Origin: Bog-756 sp963737625
GTDB lineage: Bacteria > Actinomycetota > Acidimicrobiia > Acidimicrobiales > RAAP-2
Assembly: GCA_963737625.1 (NCBI GenBank)
Contig: CAVTTK010000002.1
Location: 496,001-560,000, forward strand
Length of the DNA: 64,000 nt
Direction of reading: 5' to 3'
Shown: positions 16,078-25,584 of the stretch, piece by piece
How the letters are laid out: each line of letters begins with the position of its first letter
How positions within the stretch are numbered: the stretch's first letter is position 1
The notes under the pieces: generated by a model
The model's input: the letters and a program-made list of their open reading frames with translations, nothing else
The model's database searches: none
Told to the model about the DNA's origin: nothing
Translations under genes and position numbers: made by a program

Positions 16078-16931
16078 CGGGAGCGCTCCGCCGCCGGCGC
16101 CGTGCCGAGCTCCGTTGCCACCCGAGTCGGGTGGGGATGGACGGGCACCCCCCGACGCCGCAGGGCCAGGGCCTGTCGGTAGATCCCCCATGACACGCGC
16201 ATGGTCATCAGCGGGTAGCCCCACAGCACTCGGCCGAGTGACCGGCCGTCGGCCGGTCGACGGTGGAGCACCATCGAGGCCGAGAACACCCGTTCCCCGT
16301 GCCGGAGGTCGTCGGTGCCGAGGACCAGGCGCTGGCCCGGGGCTCCGATGACGAACCGGTGGGAGAGGTCCATAGGGAGGAAGGGTGACACATGGAGCTG
16401 CTTGGCCACCATATGGGAGCCCACACCGGGGAGCACATAGGCCGTTCGCTCGTGCCAGGGGGTGTTGGTGACCTCCACCACTGCGGTCTCCACGGCCTCT
16501 CCATCCGGGGCAAAGCAGTAGTAGACACTGATGGGGTTGAACAGCCAACCCCAGGTACGCACCTGGGTGAGGAGGGCGATGGGGCCGTCCGGGCGGCGGC
16601 CCGTGCGCTCCTCCACCAGATCCCGGACCGCTTGGTCGAGAGGTGTGGTCGGATCCCCCAGGTAGTCGGCACGCCGGAAGGACACCGCGTTGGCCCGCTC
16701 GTTGGACCACAGCCGATGGTTGTCGCACACCGTCGACACCTCGGCCAGGTCGAGCATGGTCATGGTGATCCGGTAGGAGAAGTGGTGGTCCACCGGCTCG
16801 AAACGGTGGTGGACGACGGTGCCCTCGTAGATGCCGCTGCGCAGACCGGTGGCGCCGTGTCGACGGTCACCGGGGCGGGCGAACGGGAGCACCACGGCCT
16901 CGGCGCCGTGGGCTTCGAGCGGTGCGGTCAC
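16074..16931 (-). CDS. DUF1365 family protein
   Basis: A 285-residue protein of the DUF1365 family. Conserved parts seen are GIYEGTVVHHRFEPVDHHFS, WSNERANAVSFRRADYLGD, LTQVRTWGWLFNPISVYYCF (about 125-145) and VLWGYPLMTMRVSWGIYRQA near the end. DUF1365 genes lie almost always between an FAD amine-oxidase-like gene and a CFA synthase gene, as here, and are thought to help modify unsaturated or cyclopropane fatty acids; the biochemistry is unproven. It starts at GTG inside the upstream stop and ends in the next start, both as GTGA overlaps. Confidence 0.9.
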   Translation of the reverse strand: MTAPLEAHGAEAVVLPFARPGDRRHGATGLRSGIYEGTVVHHRFEPVDHHFSYRITMTMLDLAEVSTVCDNHRLWSNERANAVSFRRADYLGDPTTPLDQAVRDLVEERTGRRPDGPIALLTQVRTWGWLFNPISVYYCFAPDGEAVETAVVEVTNTPWHERTAYVLPGVGSHMVAKQLHVSPFLPMDLSHRFVIGAPGQRLVLGTDDLRHGERVFSASMVLHRRPADGRSLGRVLWGYPLMTMRVSWGIYRQALALRRRGVPVHPHPTRVATELGTAPAAERSR

Positions 16932-18175
16932 AGGTCCTCGCCGGCCAGGCGCCGACAGACGGCGAGGGCACTCTGCACGCCGTCCTCGTGGAAGCCGTAG
17001 CCCCAGTAGGCGCCACAGAACCAAGTGCCCCGGTCCCCGTTGAGCTCCTCACGGCGGCGCTGGGCGGCGATGGCCGCCACGTCGAACACCGGGTGGCCGT
17101 AGTCGAAGCGGGCCAGCACCCGGTCCTCCCGGATGGCGTCGTCCCGGTTGAGCGTGACCAGGATCTCGTGGGCGGAGTCGATGCCCTGGAGGCTGGCCAG
17201 TCGGTAGGTCAGCGTGGCCAGCTGGGGTTGGTCGATCAGTCGGTGGTAGTTCCAACTGGCCCAGGCCCGGCGACTCCGGGGCAGCAGCCGTTCGTCGGTG
17301 TGGAGGGTGGCCCGGTTGGGCTGGTACCGGATGGCTCCGAGGACCTGGCGTTCCGGGACGGACGGGTCGGACAACAGGCGCAAGGCCTGGTCGCTGTGGG
17401 TGGCCAGGACCACATGGTCGAATCGCTCCGGTCCCACGTCGCTGTGGATCTCGACCCCGTCCTCCCGTCGGGTGACCTTGGCCACCGGGGAGGACAGTCG
17501 AACGGCATCGCCCAGTGGGGCCAGGACAGCCTCGACGTAGCGGCGCGACCCTCCCTCGACCGTGCGCCACGAGGGCTGGTCGCCGTACTCGAGCAGACCG
17601 TGGTTGTCGAAGAAACGGGCGAAGGTCACCGCGGGCATGCCCAGGAAGGTGCCGGGATCCGCCGACCAGATGGATGACCCCATGGGAATCAGGTACCACT
17701 CGATGAACCGGGAGGACCACCGTCCGTCGGCCAGCAACTGGGCCAACGACTGGTCCGTGGGATGCTCCTCGGTCAGCAGGGATCGGGCCAGACGATTGAA
17801 GCGCACCACGTCGGCCAGCATGCGCAGGAAGGCCGGGCGGAGGGCATTGCGCCTTTGGGCGAACAGGGTGGTGAGGGAGGTACCGCGCCACTCGACACCA
17901 CTGGCGTCGTCCGAGACGCTGAAGCTCATGTCACTGGCCTTGGTGGCTACCCCGAGCCGGTCGAACAGGCGGACCAGACCCGGATAGTTCCGCTCGTTGT
18001 AGACGAGGAACCCCGTGTCCACATCGTGGGTCTCGTCCGCCAGGTCGATGCGGACAGTGTGGGCATGACCCCCGGGACGGGAGTCCGACTCGAACACCGT
18101 GACGTCGTGTCTCCGGCTCAGTAGGTGGGCACAGACCAGGCCGGACACGCCTGTTCCCACGATGGCGATCCTCAT
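16928..18175 (-). CDS. FAD-dependent amine-oxidase-like protein of a fatty-acid operon
   Basis: A 415-residue flavoprotein. The N-terminal dinucleotide fold is plain (RIAIVGTGVSGLVCAHLL, then DVTVFESDSRPGGHAHTV). GGSRRYVEAVLAPLG lies in the middle and GAYWGYGFHEDGVQSALAVC forms the C-terminal FAD contact. This NAD(P)-binding/amino-oxidase-like family is fused to or encoded next to CFA synthases in bacteria and plants. The ATG at 18175 has GAGGAG upstream. It is first in the operon with DUF1365 and CFA, and divergent from an SRPBCC-SDR fusion. Confidence 0.9.
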   Translation of the reverse strand: MRIAIVGTGVSGLVCAHLLSRRHDVTVFESDSRPGGHAHTVRIDLADETHDVDTGFLVYNERNYPGLVRLFDRLGVATKASDMSFSVSDDASGVEWRGTSLTTLFAQRRNALRPAFLRMLADVVRFNRLARSLLTEEHPTDQSLAQLLADGRWSSRFIEWYLIPMGSSIWSADPGTFLGMPAVTFARFFDNHGLLEYGDQPSWRTVEGGSRRYVEAVLAPLGDAVRLSSPVAKVTRREDGVEIHSDVGPERFDHVVLATHSDQALRLLSDPSVPERQVLGAIRYQPNRATLHTDERLLPRSRRAWASWNYHRLIDQPQLATLTYRLASLQGIDSAHEILVTLNRDDAIREDRVLARFDYGHPVFDVAAIAAQRRREELNGDRGTWFCGAYWGYGFHEDGVQSALAVCRRLAGEDL

Positions 18176-18340
18176 GGATGCGGACAACTCCTCATTCGAT
18201 CGACGATCCGACAGTGGGTCTTCGGAGCGGCGGTCGTGGTTGGATGACCCCGGCGGCACCTGGGAGACGCCCCAGTATATTTGGGACCGAGGTCGAAAAG
18301 CCGATGGCGGGGCCGGTCGACGCAGACGAGAGGACCGCCC

Positions 18341-19807
18341 ATGTCCCGCTACCGGGGGATCGTCGTATCGGAGCGCTCGGCCGAGGAGACTTTCGACTAT
18401 CTGGCCGAGTTCTCCAACGCCGCCGAGTGGGACCCTGGCGTGGCAGGGGCCGAGCGGCTGGACAGCGGGCCGGTGGGTCTCGGATCCGGGTTCCGGCTCG
18501 AGGTGAGGATCGGACGGAGGGTCAGCCCCCTCGATTACCGAGTGACCTCCTACGAGAGGCCCCGCCGGGTGGTGCTGCTCGGGGAGAGCGCCACCATCCG
18601 ATCCGAGGACACCGTCACCGTGGCCCCGAGGCCCGGCGGCGGCTCCATCCTGACCTACGACGCCGACCTGACACTGCTGGGGCCGATGGGTCTCCTCAAC
18701 CCGATCCTTCCCCTGCCCTTCCGGAAGATCGGCGACCGCGGCCTGGCCGGGCTCCGTCGGGTACTGTCGGCCCCGTCCAACCCTCCGACGACAGTGCCCC
18801 CGCTGGGGACTGTGGTGTCCCGGATGGTCGACGAGGCGCTGGAGGCCACGGTGGCCGGCAGCTTCTCGTCCGTCGGGCCCGAGGTGCGCAGCCACCTGGC
18901 CGGCTGGTCCGAGCCCCCACCCATGGACGGGAAGGTCGTGCTGGTGACCGGGGCCACCTCCGGTCTCGGCCTAGCTGCCGCGGTGGGCGTCGCCCGCCTG
19001 GGTGCCACCGTGAGATTCGTGGCCCGGAACACCCAGCGGGCCGAGCGCGCCCGGGCCACCATCGCCCGGTCCGCCCCGGGGACCGACGTCGAGTTCCTCC
19101 TGGCCGACATGAGCCGACTCGACGAAGTCCGTGCCCTGGCCGACAGCTTCGCCTCGGGTCACGGCCGGCTGGACGTCCTCGTCCACAATGCCGGAGCGCT
19201 GACCCGCCGGTACACCGTGACCGACGAGGGGAACGAGGTCACCGTGGCCACCCAGTTGGTTGCCCCGTTCCTCCTCAGCGGACTGCTCCTCGACCGTCTG
19301 GGCGCCGCCGTGCCGTCGCGGGTCATCCAGGTCTCGTCGGGCGGAATGTACACCCAGCGGTTCGACCTGGCCGCCCTGGAGATGGGTGCGGACGGCTACG
19401 AGGGCACGGTGGCCTACGCCAGGGTCAAGCGGGCCCAGTTGGTCCTGATGCACGAATGGGTCCGGCGCCTGGACGGCGCCGGGGTGCTCTTCCACGCCAT
19501 GCACCCCGGGTGGGCCGACACGCCAGGGATCCGCTCCGGACTGCCCGGCTTCGCCAAGCTCATGGGCCCCCTGCTCCGCACGCCGGAGCAGGGGGCCGAC
19601 ACCGCCGTGTGGCTCGCCGCGGCACCGGAGGCCGATGTGGGCAACGGGCTGTTCTGGCTGGACCGCCGTCCCCGATGGGAGCACAAGGTCCCGTGGACCC
19701 GGCTCGACCAGGGCTCCTTCGTGCAGGCAGGGACGGATCTGTGGGAGTGGTGCGCCGAGCGGTCGGGATGGGACGGTCTCCCGAGGCCACTCAGTCCCAG
19801 CCCGTGA
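18341..19807 (+). CDS. SRPBCC domain fused to short-chain dehydrogenase
   Basis: A 488-residue fusion. Residues 1-150 form a polyketide-cyclase/START-like domain (SAEETFDYLAEFSNAAEWDP, SILTYDADLTLLG). Residues ~200-488 are a classical SDR: cofactor motif TGATSGLG (about 210), DxxV-like LLADMSRLDEV, HNAGAL, and the active site YARVK with an upstream SSGG. SDRs of this DHRS-12-like sort use NAD(P). It is divergent from the FAD oxidase-DUF1365-CFA operon with a shared promoter region, so a lipid substrate is likely. It ends 17 bases inside the convergent neighbour. Confidence 0.88.
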   Translation: MSRYRGIVVSERSAEETFDYLAEFSNAAEWDPGVAGAERLDSGPVGLGSGFRLEVRIGRRVSPLDYRVTSYERPRRVVLLGESATIRSEDTVTVAPRPGGGSILTYDADLTLLGPMGLLNPILPLPFRKIGDRGLAGLRRVLSAPSNPPTTVPPLGTVVSRMVDEALEATVAGSFSSVGPEVRSHLAGWSEPPPMDGKVVLVTGATSGLGLAAAVGVARLGATVRFVARNTQRAERARATIARSAPGTDVEFLLADMSRLDEVRALADSFASGHGRLDVLVHNAGALTRRYTVTDEGNEVTVATQLVAPFLLSGLLLDRLGAAVPSRVIQVSSGGMYTQRFDLAALEMGADGYEGTVAYARVKRAQLVLMHEWVRRLDGAGVLFHAMHPGWADTPGIRSGLPGFAKLMGPLLRTPEQGADTAVWLAAAPEADVGNGLFWLDRRPRWEHKVPWTRLDQGSFVQAGTDLWEWCAERSGWDGLPRPLSPSP

Positions 19808-20902
19808 ACCCGTACTGCTCGTGGGGCCCCATCACGGCGTTCTCGAACATGCCGTAGCCGACCTGACCGTCGTAGGTGAACTTGGCCGCGTACTCGGTCA
19901 GGGCCCAGGTGGAGTAGGACGGGTCGGCGGGGGGACGCTCTGACCCTGGACCACCAGATCGCCTTGGTACATGCCGTGCTTCCAGTCCGGTTCGAGGCCG
20001 TAACCGCTGCCCAGCAGCAGGGGGAAGGCCAGTTGGGTCTCGACCTCGATCTCTGCCGTCTTCTTGCCATGGGCCCCGTAGTAGGAAAGGGTGGCGCCGG
20101 TTACCGAGCGCGTTCCCGGGGCGAACCGCAGGTCGTGTTCGGGCCGGCCCAACCACTCGGCCTCCCGCCCCGATCCGAGAGGGAAGACCCGGTGGGCGTC
20201 CTGCATGATCCGTTCACCATTCGGCCGTTCCTGGATGATCGTGACCAGAGCGTGGTCCTCGAAACGCACGGGGGCGTAGATCCAGAAGAACCCGGCCCCG
20301 GCCTCGGTGGCCCGGATGCCGGGTGGCTCGGGCTCGCCCACCGGGCGTACCCCCCAGGAGCGGTCCCGCGACCCCCAAAATCGATCGGGGGTCAGGGCCA
20401 GCTGCCGGTCCCCCACGGTGAGCGTGCCCGTCCAGGAGCCCACTTGGGCGAACCGGGTGGAATCGAAGGTCACCCGGCTGAACTGACGGTCGAAGTGCCG
20501 AGACTCCAGATGGGCTTCGGAGAAACCGTCGTAGACAGCGTCGAGCTCGATCCCCCATTCGTTCGGCTCGACGATGACCCGGACCTGCTCCAGGCCCTTG
20601 ATCACCTCGACCCGGATGGGTCCCACCGAGGCGTCCATCCGGTCGGCGCCGAGGGTCTTGGACGACCGGACCACCCGGTGGTCCCCACCCCACATCACCG
20701 AGACGAAGGCGTCCCCCACGCTCAGGTTGGGGTATTGGCCGACCCCGATGACCGCGAACAGCTCGTCGTCCGTCCCGTGCACGCCCGCGGCGCCATGGAT
20801 GTTGAAGTAGTAGCGGTCGTAGAAGTTGCGGTCCGAGGGGCCGACGAACCGCATCGGCTCGGAGATCTGGTGGACCGGATAGTCATCAAGGGGTGAGAGC
20901 AT
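19791..20902 (-). CDS. AttH/CrtC-like hypothetical protein, frameshifted near the C-terminus
   Basis: A beta-rich protein of about 370 residues when repaired. The main frame (20902 to about 19935) has FNIHGAAGVHGTDDELFAVI, LTPDRFWGSRDRSWGVRP and FFWIYAPVRFEDHALVTI. Near a six-G run (19929-19934 on the + strand) it shifts, and the missing C-terminus (YSTWALTEYAAKFTYDG, then HEQYGFTGWD) continues in another frame to the stop at 19791. One additional C in the coding strand would join them. The uninterrupted frame would otherwise end at 19898. AGGAG stands 8 bases before ATG 20902. The shape resembles the AttH/CrtC-like barrel families; the function is unknown. Confidence 0.72.
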
Positions 20903-21145
20903 CGGCACTTCTCCTGGTCACGTGCATCACGGGTGTTCGGTCGTCGCGGCTCGTCCTCGGCGACGGGCGGGGGCGGGGCCGATCCGCGTCGCGCGAGGTG
21001 CGTGCGGAGCGTAGCCAGGTTCGAGGTGACGGTGCGTCAGATCGACGATGCGGCTACGATTTCCCTTGTCAGTGACGTGCCGCCGACCTGCCGCAACCGG
21101 CTTGGGTGACCGTCGCCCGCTAAACGCCCGAGCCTGGGAGGACCC

Positions 21146-22603
21146 ATGAAGTCGTACGATCGCCTGTTCATCGGGGGGGAGTGGGTCCAGCCCTCCTCGT
21201 CCGCCGTGTTCGATGTGGTGTCCCCCACCACCGAGGAGCTGGTGGGCCGGGTCCCCGAGGCCCAGGTGGCCGATGTGGATCGGGCGGTGGAGGCGGCACG
21301 CCTGGCCTTCGAGCACGGGCCGTGGCCCCGCATGGCCCCGGCCGAACGGGGTGCGGTCCTGACCAAGGTGGCCGAAGCCATCCGCAACGACATGCAGGGC
21401 ATGGCCGAGCTGATCTCCAACGAGATGGGCTCGCCCATCTCGTGGGGCACCCTGGCCCAGGTGTTCGCCCCCACCATGATCCTCGACTATTACGCCGGGC
21501 TCAGCTCGACGTTCGCCTTCGACACGGTGAAGGACGGCCTGATGGGGCCGGTGCTGGTGTCCAAAGAACCCATCGGCGTGGTGGCCGCCATCACCCCGTG
21601 GAACGTCCCGCTCTTCCTGGCCTGCGCCAAGCTGGCCCCTGCCCTGCTCTCGGGCAGCACCGTCGTGTTCAAGCCTGCTCCGGAGACACCGCTCGACGCC
21701 AACGTCCTGGCCGAGATCTTCGCCGAAGCGGGTCTGCCCGAGGGTGTGCTCAACGTGGTACCGGCCGGTCGAGAGGTCGGGGCCCACCTGGTCAATCATC
21801 CGGGAGTGGACAAGGTCTCCTTCACCGGATCGACGGTGGCCGGCCGGGCCATCGGGGCGGCCTGCGGGCAGAATCTCAAGCGGGTGAGCCTCGAGCTCGG
21901 GGGAAAGTCGGCGGCGATCCTGTTGGACGACGCCGACCTGGCCGAGTCCATCCCTCTGCTGTTGCCCAACGCCATCATGAACAACGGTGAGGCCTGCATC
22001 TCCCTCACTCGCATCCTGGCCCCGCGTGACCGCTACAGCGAAGTCACCGAGGCCCTGGTGGAGCAGGTCCGGGCCATGAAGGTGGGTGATGCGCTGGATC
22101 CCGCCACCGAGGTCGGGCCGCTGGTGGCCGAGCGCCAGAGGGACCGGGTGGAGAACTACATCCGCATCGGCCAGGACGAAGGAGCCAAGGTCGCCATCGG
22201 CGGCGGTCGGCCCGACGGCATCGACAAGGGATGGTTCGTCGAGCCCACGGTCTTCGTGGACGTGGACAACTCCATGCGAATCGCCCAGGAGGAGATCTTC
22301 GGTCCGGTGCTCTCGGTAATCCCCTACGACGACGAGGCCGACGCGGTGCGCATCGCCAACGACTCCGAGTACGGGCTGTGCGGAGGCGTATTCACCGGTG
22401 ACAACGACCGGGGCCTGGCGGTGGCCCGGCAGGTCCGGACCGGCACCTACATGGTCAACTCCAATATCCCCATCGACTTCTCGTCGCCCTTCGGCGGGTA
22501 CAAGGCGTCCGGGGTCGGTCGTGAGTTCGGCGAGGACGGCCTCGAGCTGTTCCTCGAGAAGAAGACCATCAACCTGCCCGCCGGGTACACACCCACCGTC
22601 TAG
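21146..22603 (+). CDS. aldehyde dehydrogenase family protein
   Basis: A 485-residue NAD(P)-dependent aldehyde dehydrogenase. Visible are the substrate-path Asn in ITPWNVPLF, the cofactor region FTGSTVAGRAI, the catalytic Glu in LELGGKSA and the catalytic Cys in NNGEACISLTR. The motif EIFGPVLSVIPYD is also present. It belongs to the betaine/retinal-type class with a broad substrate range. GGGAGG precedes ATG 21146. The gene stands alone between the AttH-like gene (divergent) and the acyltransferase. Confidence 0.92.
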   Translation: MKSYDRLFIGGEWVQPSSSAVFDVVSPTTEELVGRVPEAQVADVDRAVEAARLAFEHGPWPRMAPAERGAVLTKVAEAIRNDMQGMAELISNEMGSPISWGTLAQVFAPTMILDYYAGLSSTFAFDTVKDGLMGPVLVSKEPIGVVAAITPWNVPLFLACAKLAPALLSGSTVVFKPAPETPLDANVLAEIFAEAGLPEGVLNVVPAGREVGAHLVNHPGVDKVSFTGSTVAGRAIGAACGQNLKRVSLELGGKSAAILLDDADLAESIPLLLPNAIMNNGEACISLTRILAPRDRYSEVTEALVEQVRAMKVGDALDPATEVGPLVAERQRDRVENYIRIGQDEGAKVAIGGGRPDGIDKGWFVEPTVFVDVDNSMRIAQEEIFGPVLSVIPYDDEADAVRIANDSEYGLCGGVFTGDNDRGLAVARQVRTGTYMVNSNIPIDFSSPFGGYKASGVGREFGEDGLELFLEKKTINLPAGYTPTV

Positions 22604-22833
22604 TCTGCCCCCGACCGGGAGGAGGCGGCGTCGGGGACCGTTGGGCCGCGGCGGGGCCGGGGGCTCGGGGCCGCCCACAGGCACGACCCAGGCGTGACCG
22701 GACGGACCGGATGGGCATTTCAGGGCGAAGATCGCGTGCATAACCGGCCTGAGACCTGCGATCATGGTAGGGACGGTGCCGGGCCCTGGGGCCAGGCCGC
22801 ACCGGTCCGGCGTGCGTGGAGGCAGTTAACCCG

Positions 22834-25092
22834 ATGAGCACTGGCGTCCACACCGCTCCCCGGCGGGAGCGCAGGTCACCGTTCGACACCGGTCAGGGCC
22901 GGGGTCGGCCCATCGTGTTCAGCTATGTCCCCGCCCTGGACGGTCTGCGGGCCGTGGCCGTGCTCGGCGTCATGCTCTTCCACGGGGGTGCTCCGGTGGC
23001 CGCCGGGGGATTTCTCGGTGTGGACGTCTTCTTCGTCCTGTCCGGATTCCTCATCACCTCACTGCTCCTCGGCGAGTGGGTGAGGAGCCTGACCATCCGT
23101 CTCGGGCAGTTCTGGGCCCGCCGGGCTCGCCGGCTCCTGCCGGCCCTCCTGGTGATGTTGGTGGGGGTGGCCCTTATCGTCAAGGTGTTCTCCGGCCCCG
23201 GAGAGTTCGCCGGCCTGCGGCTCGACTCGATGGCCACGCTCTTCTACGTGGCCAATTGGCACTTCATCGTGGGGGGAGGCAACTACTTCGCCACCACCGC
23301 CCAGCCATCGATGCTCCAGCACATGTGGAGCCTCTCCATCGAAGAGCAGTTCTACATCGTGTGGCCGCCGGTCGTGCTGCTCCTGCTCCACCTGGGACGG
23401 AAGCTCCGCCCCTCTCGGCGCCTATGGCCCGTCCTCTCCGTGGCCGTCGTCGGAGCCATCGCCTCGGCCGTCGATATGCGTCTGTCGTTCCAGGGCGGGG
23501 CGTCCGTCATGCGTCTCTACGAGGGCACCGACACCCGTAGCCAGGACATCCTGGTCGGAGCGGCTCTGGCCATCGGGATGGCCATGTGGGCTCAACACCG
23601 GACCCCGGTGCCGTCATCCACGGCGTTCGACCGATCATCGATCCAACGGGCCCACCCGGCCGCCGGAACCGCCGGAGCGGTACCTCCTCGGCCTCACCGC
23701 CGCGATCTCCACCGTCGACGAGGTCTCGGCATCAGGCCCATCACCGCCTGGGAGATCACCCCCCGACCGGTGCGCTCCGTGCTGCAGGCCGCCGGGTGGC
23801 TGGCCGTGCTGGCCGGCGTGGTCCTCTGCTGGCGGGTGACCGGACCTGGAGCGGCCCTGTTCGAGGGGGGCTTCTTCCTCTTCGCCCTGGGTGTGGCCCT
23901 GGTCATCTTCTGCGTCGTCACCACCCAGGGGGACTCGCTAAGCCGCTCGCTCGGCAACCCCGTCTTCCGCTACCTGGGGAAGATCTCCTACGGCACCTAC
24001 CTGTGGCATGTGCCTCTCTTCGCACTGCTGACCGCCGAGCGCCTCCACCTCGGCGGTTATCCGTTGCTGCTGGTGCGCGTGGCCGTCACGCTGGTCGTGG
24101 CCACCGCGTCCTACTACCTGGTCGAGGAGCCCATTCGCCAGAGGAGGACCCGGACCTTCTCCGAGTGGCGGGCGTGGTTGCTCACGGCGGGAGCCTTCGT
24201 GGGCGTGGTGGCCGTGACCGTGGCCGCGACGATCCCCACGGTGGCCGAGGCCGCCGGCCCAGTGCGGGCGCAGGGCACGTCCTACGTGGGCCCGCCGGTG
24301 AAGGTGATGGTGTTCGGGGACTCGGTGGCCTGGCGCATGGCCTTCGCCATGTTGGCCAGCCAACCTCAGGACAGCTACGACGTGAGCATCGACAACGGGT
24401 CCATCATCGGATGCGGCCTCCTGCGCAGCACCCAGTACCGCATCTACGGCCTGACTCATCCCGAAGTGCCGGCCTGCAGCACCTCGGCCCCCGCCGCCGA
24501 GCAGTGGCCGGCGCAGTGGCGGGGCGACCTGGCTCAATTCCAGCCCAACGTGGTCGTGGTTCTGGCCGGACGGTGGGAACTCTCCGACCGGATGATCGAC
24601 GGGCACTGGCTCCACATCGGTCAGCCCGCCTTCGACTCGGCCGTCAAGCAGTCGCTCGAGCAGGCCGTCCAGGTGGGCACCTCGACGGGTGCGCTGATGG
24701 TGTTGATGACCTCGCCCTGTTTCGCCCCCAACGAGCAACCCAACGGTCAGGTCTGGCCGGAGGACACGCCGGCCAGACTCGACGCCTACAACGCCATCGT
24801 GCGTGCAGTGGCTGCGGAGCATCCCGCCACCGTCCAGCTGGACGACTTCGAATCCCAGCTGTGCCCGGGCGGGGCATACCAGGAGTCGCTGGACGGAGTC
24901 CAGATCCGGGACGGGGACGGCATGCATATCGTCCCTACCGCGGCGGCGGGCCAATGGCTCGACGCACGGGTCCTACCCCAGGTGATCCGGGCTGGCCGTC
25001 TGGAGATGGCGGGGCAGGATCTCATCCCCTCCGTTCCTCCGGTCGGCACCTCGTCGGCGTCGTCGATGTCGGCCAGCGGCTCCGGCCCCTGA
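22834..25092 (+). CDS. OafA-type acyltransferase with SGNH domain
   Basis: A 752-residue integral membrane protein. The acyltransferase-3 domain opens with YVPALDGLRAVAVLGVMLFH and GGFLGVDVFFVLSGFLIT, and contains MWSLSIEEQFYIVWP. About ten membrane helices run to residue ~460. A C-terminal SGNH-hydrolase-like domain follows, with block I VKVMVFGDSVAWRMA and a DGMH block near the end. Such proteins acylate surface polysaccharides or lipids, passing acyl groups across the membrane to the SGNH domain. GGAGG lies 11 bases before ATG 22834; the GTG at 22816 would include the ribosome-binding site. A low-similarity insert (~255-300) is Pro/Arg-rich. Confidence 0.9.
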   Translation: MSTGVHTAPRRERRSPFDTGQGRGRPIVFSYVPALDGLRAVAVLGVMLFHGGAPVAAGGFLGVDVFFVLSGFLITSLLLGEWVRSLTIRLGQFWARRARRLLPALLVMLVGVALIVKVFSGPGEFAGLRLDSMATLFYVANWHFIVGGGNYFATTAQPSMLQHMWSLSIEEQFYIVWPPVVLLLLHLGRKLRPSRRLWPVLSVAVVGAIASAVDMRLSFQGGASVMRLYEGTDTRSQDILVGAALAIGMAMWAQHRTPVPSSTAFDRSSIQRAHPAAGTAGAVPPRPHRRDLHRRRGLGIRPITAWEITPRPVRSVLQAAGWLAVLAGVVLCWRVTGPGAALFEGGFFLFALGVALVIFCVVTTQGDSLSRSLGNPVFRYLGKISYGTYLWHVPLFALLTAERLHLGGYPLLLVRVAVTLVVATASYYLVEEPIRQRRTRTFSEWRAWLLTAGAFVGVVAVTVAATIPTVAEAAGPVRAQGTSYVGPPVKVMVFGDSVAWRMAFAMLASQPQDSYDVSIDNGSIIGCGLLRSTQYRIYGLTHPEVPACSTSAPAAEQWPAQWRGDLAQFQPNVVVVLAGRWELSDRMIDGHWLHIGQPAFDSAVKQSLEQAVQVGTSTGALMVLMTSPCFAPNEQPNGQVWPEDTPARLDAYNAIVRAVAAEHPATVQLDDFESQLCPGGAYQESLDGVQIRDGDGMHIVPTAAAGQWLDARVLPQVIRAGRLEMAGQDLIPSVPPVGTSSASSMSASGSGP

Positions 25093-25146
25093 CGACCGAT
25101 CCCATGTCGGACTCGCCCCGACCGGGCGGGCGGGGCGGGTTCCCGA

Positions 25147-25584
25147 TCAGGGCGGGGTGGAGACCGGGGCCGGTGGCGGAATGGAGGAGGGCGGCGGCGC
25201 TTGGCCGAAGGGCGAGCTGTCGGCCTGGCGGCACTGCGCGCTGAGCGCGTCGACCAGGGTGGCTTCGGGCACCCGGTTGCTCTCCGACACCGTGGTCATG
25301 AGGGCCTGCCACTGGCCGTCGTGATAGGCGGCCTCGGCGGCGATGGGCAGGGCCTCTCGTAGTTGCTGGTAGGCCTGACGCTGGAGCTGCGTCGCCGTGA
25401 CAGCATCGGTCTCATGAGCCGATCGGGCCAGCAAGGTGAGCGACCGGTCGATATGGCCGCAGGCCTGTTTGGCCAGGGACGTTCCGCTGTTGCCGCAGGC
25501 GGCCAGGGTGGCGCCGACGCCGATCACCACCACGGTCCCGACGGCCAGTCGACGCAACCGGGCCGGAATCGGGGTCAGCCTCAC
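25147..25584 (-). CDS. small predicted lipoprotein
   Basis: A 145-residue secreted protein. The N-terminus has a basic stretch, a hydrophobic segment and the lipobox LAAC at about residues 27-30, so the Cys would carry a lipid anchor. The body is helical (SLTLLARSAHETDAVTATQL) with one further Cys pair and a Pro/Ser-rich tail. No family is recognised. Its ATG overlaps the stop of the upstream gene by four bases (ATGA), implying co-translation. Confidence 0.75.
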   Translation of the reverse strand: MRLTPIPARLRRLAVGTVVVIGVGATLAACGNSGTSLAKQACGHIDRSLTLLARSAHETDAVTATQLQRQAYQQLREALPIAAEAAYHDGQWQALMTTVSESNRVPEATLVDALSAQCRQADSSPFGQAPPPSSIPPPAPVSTPP

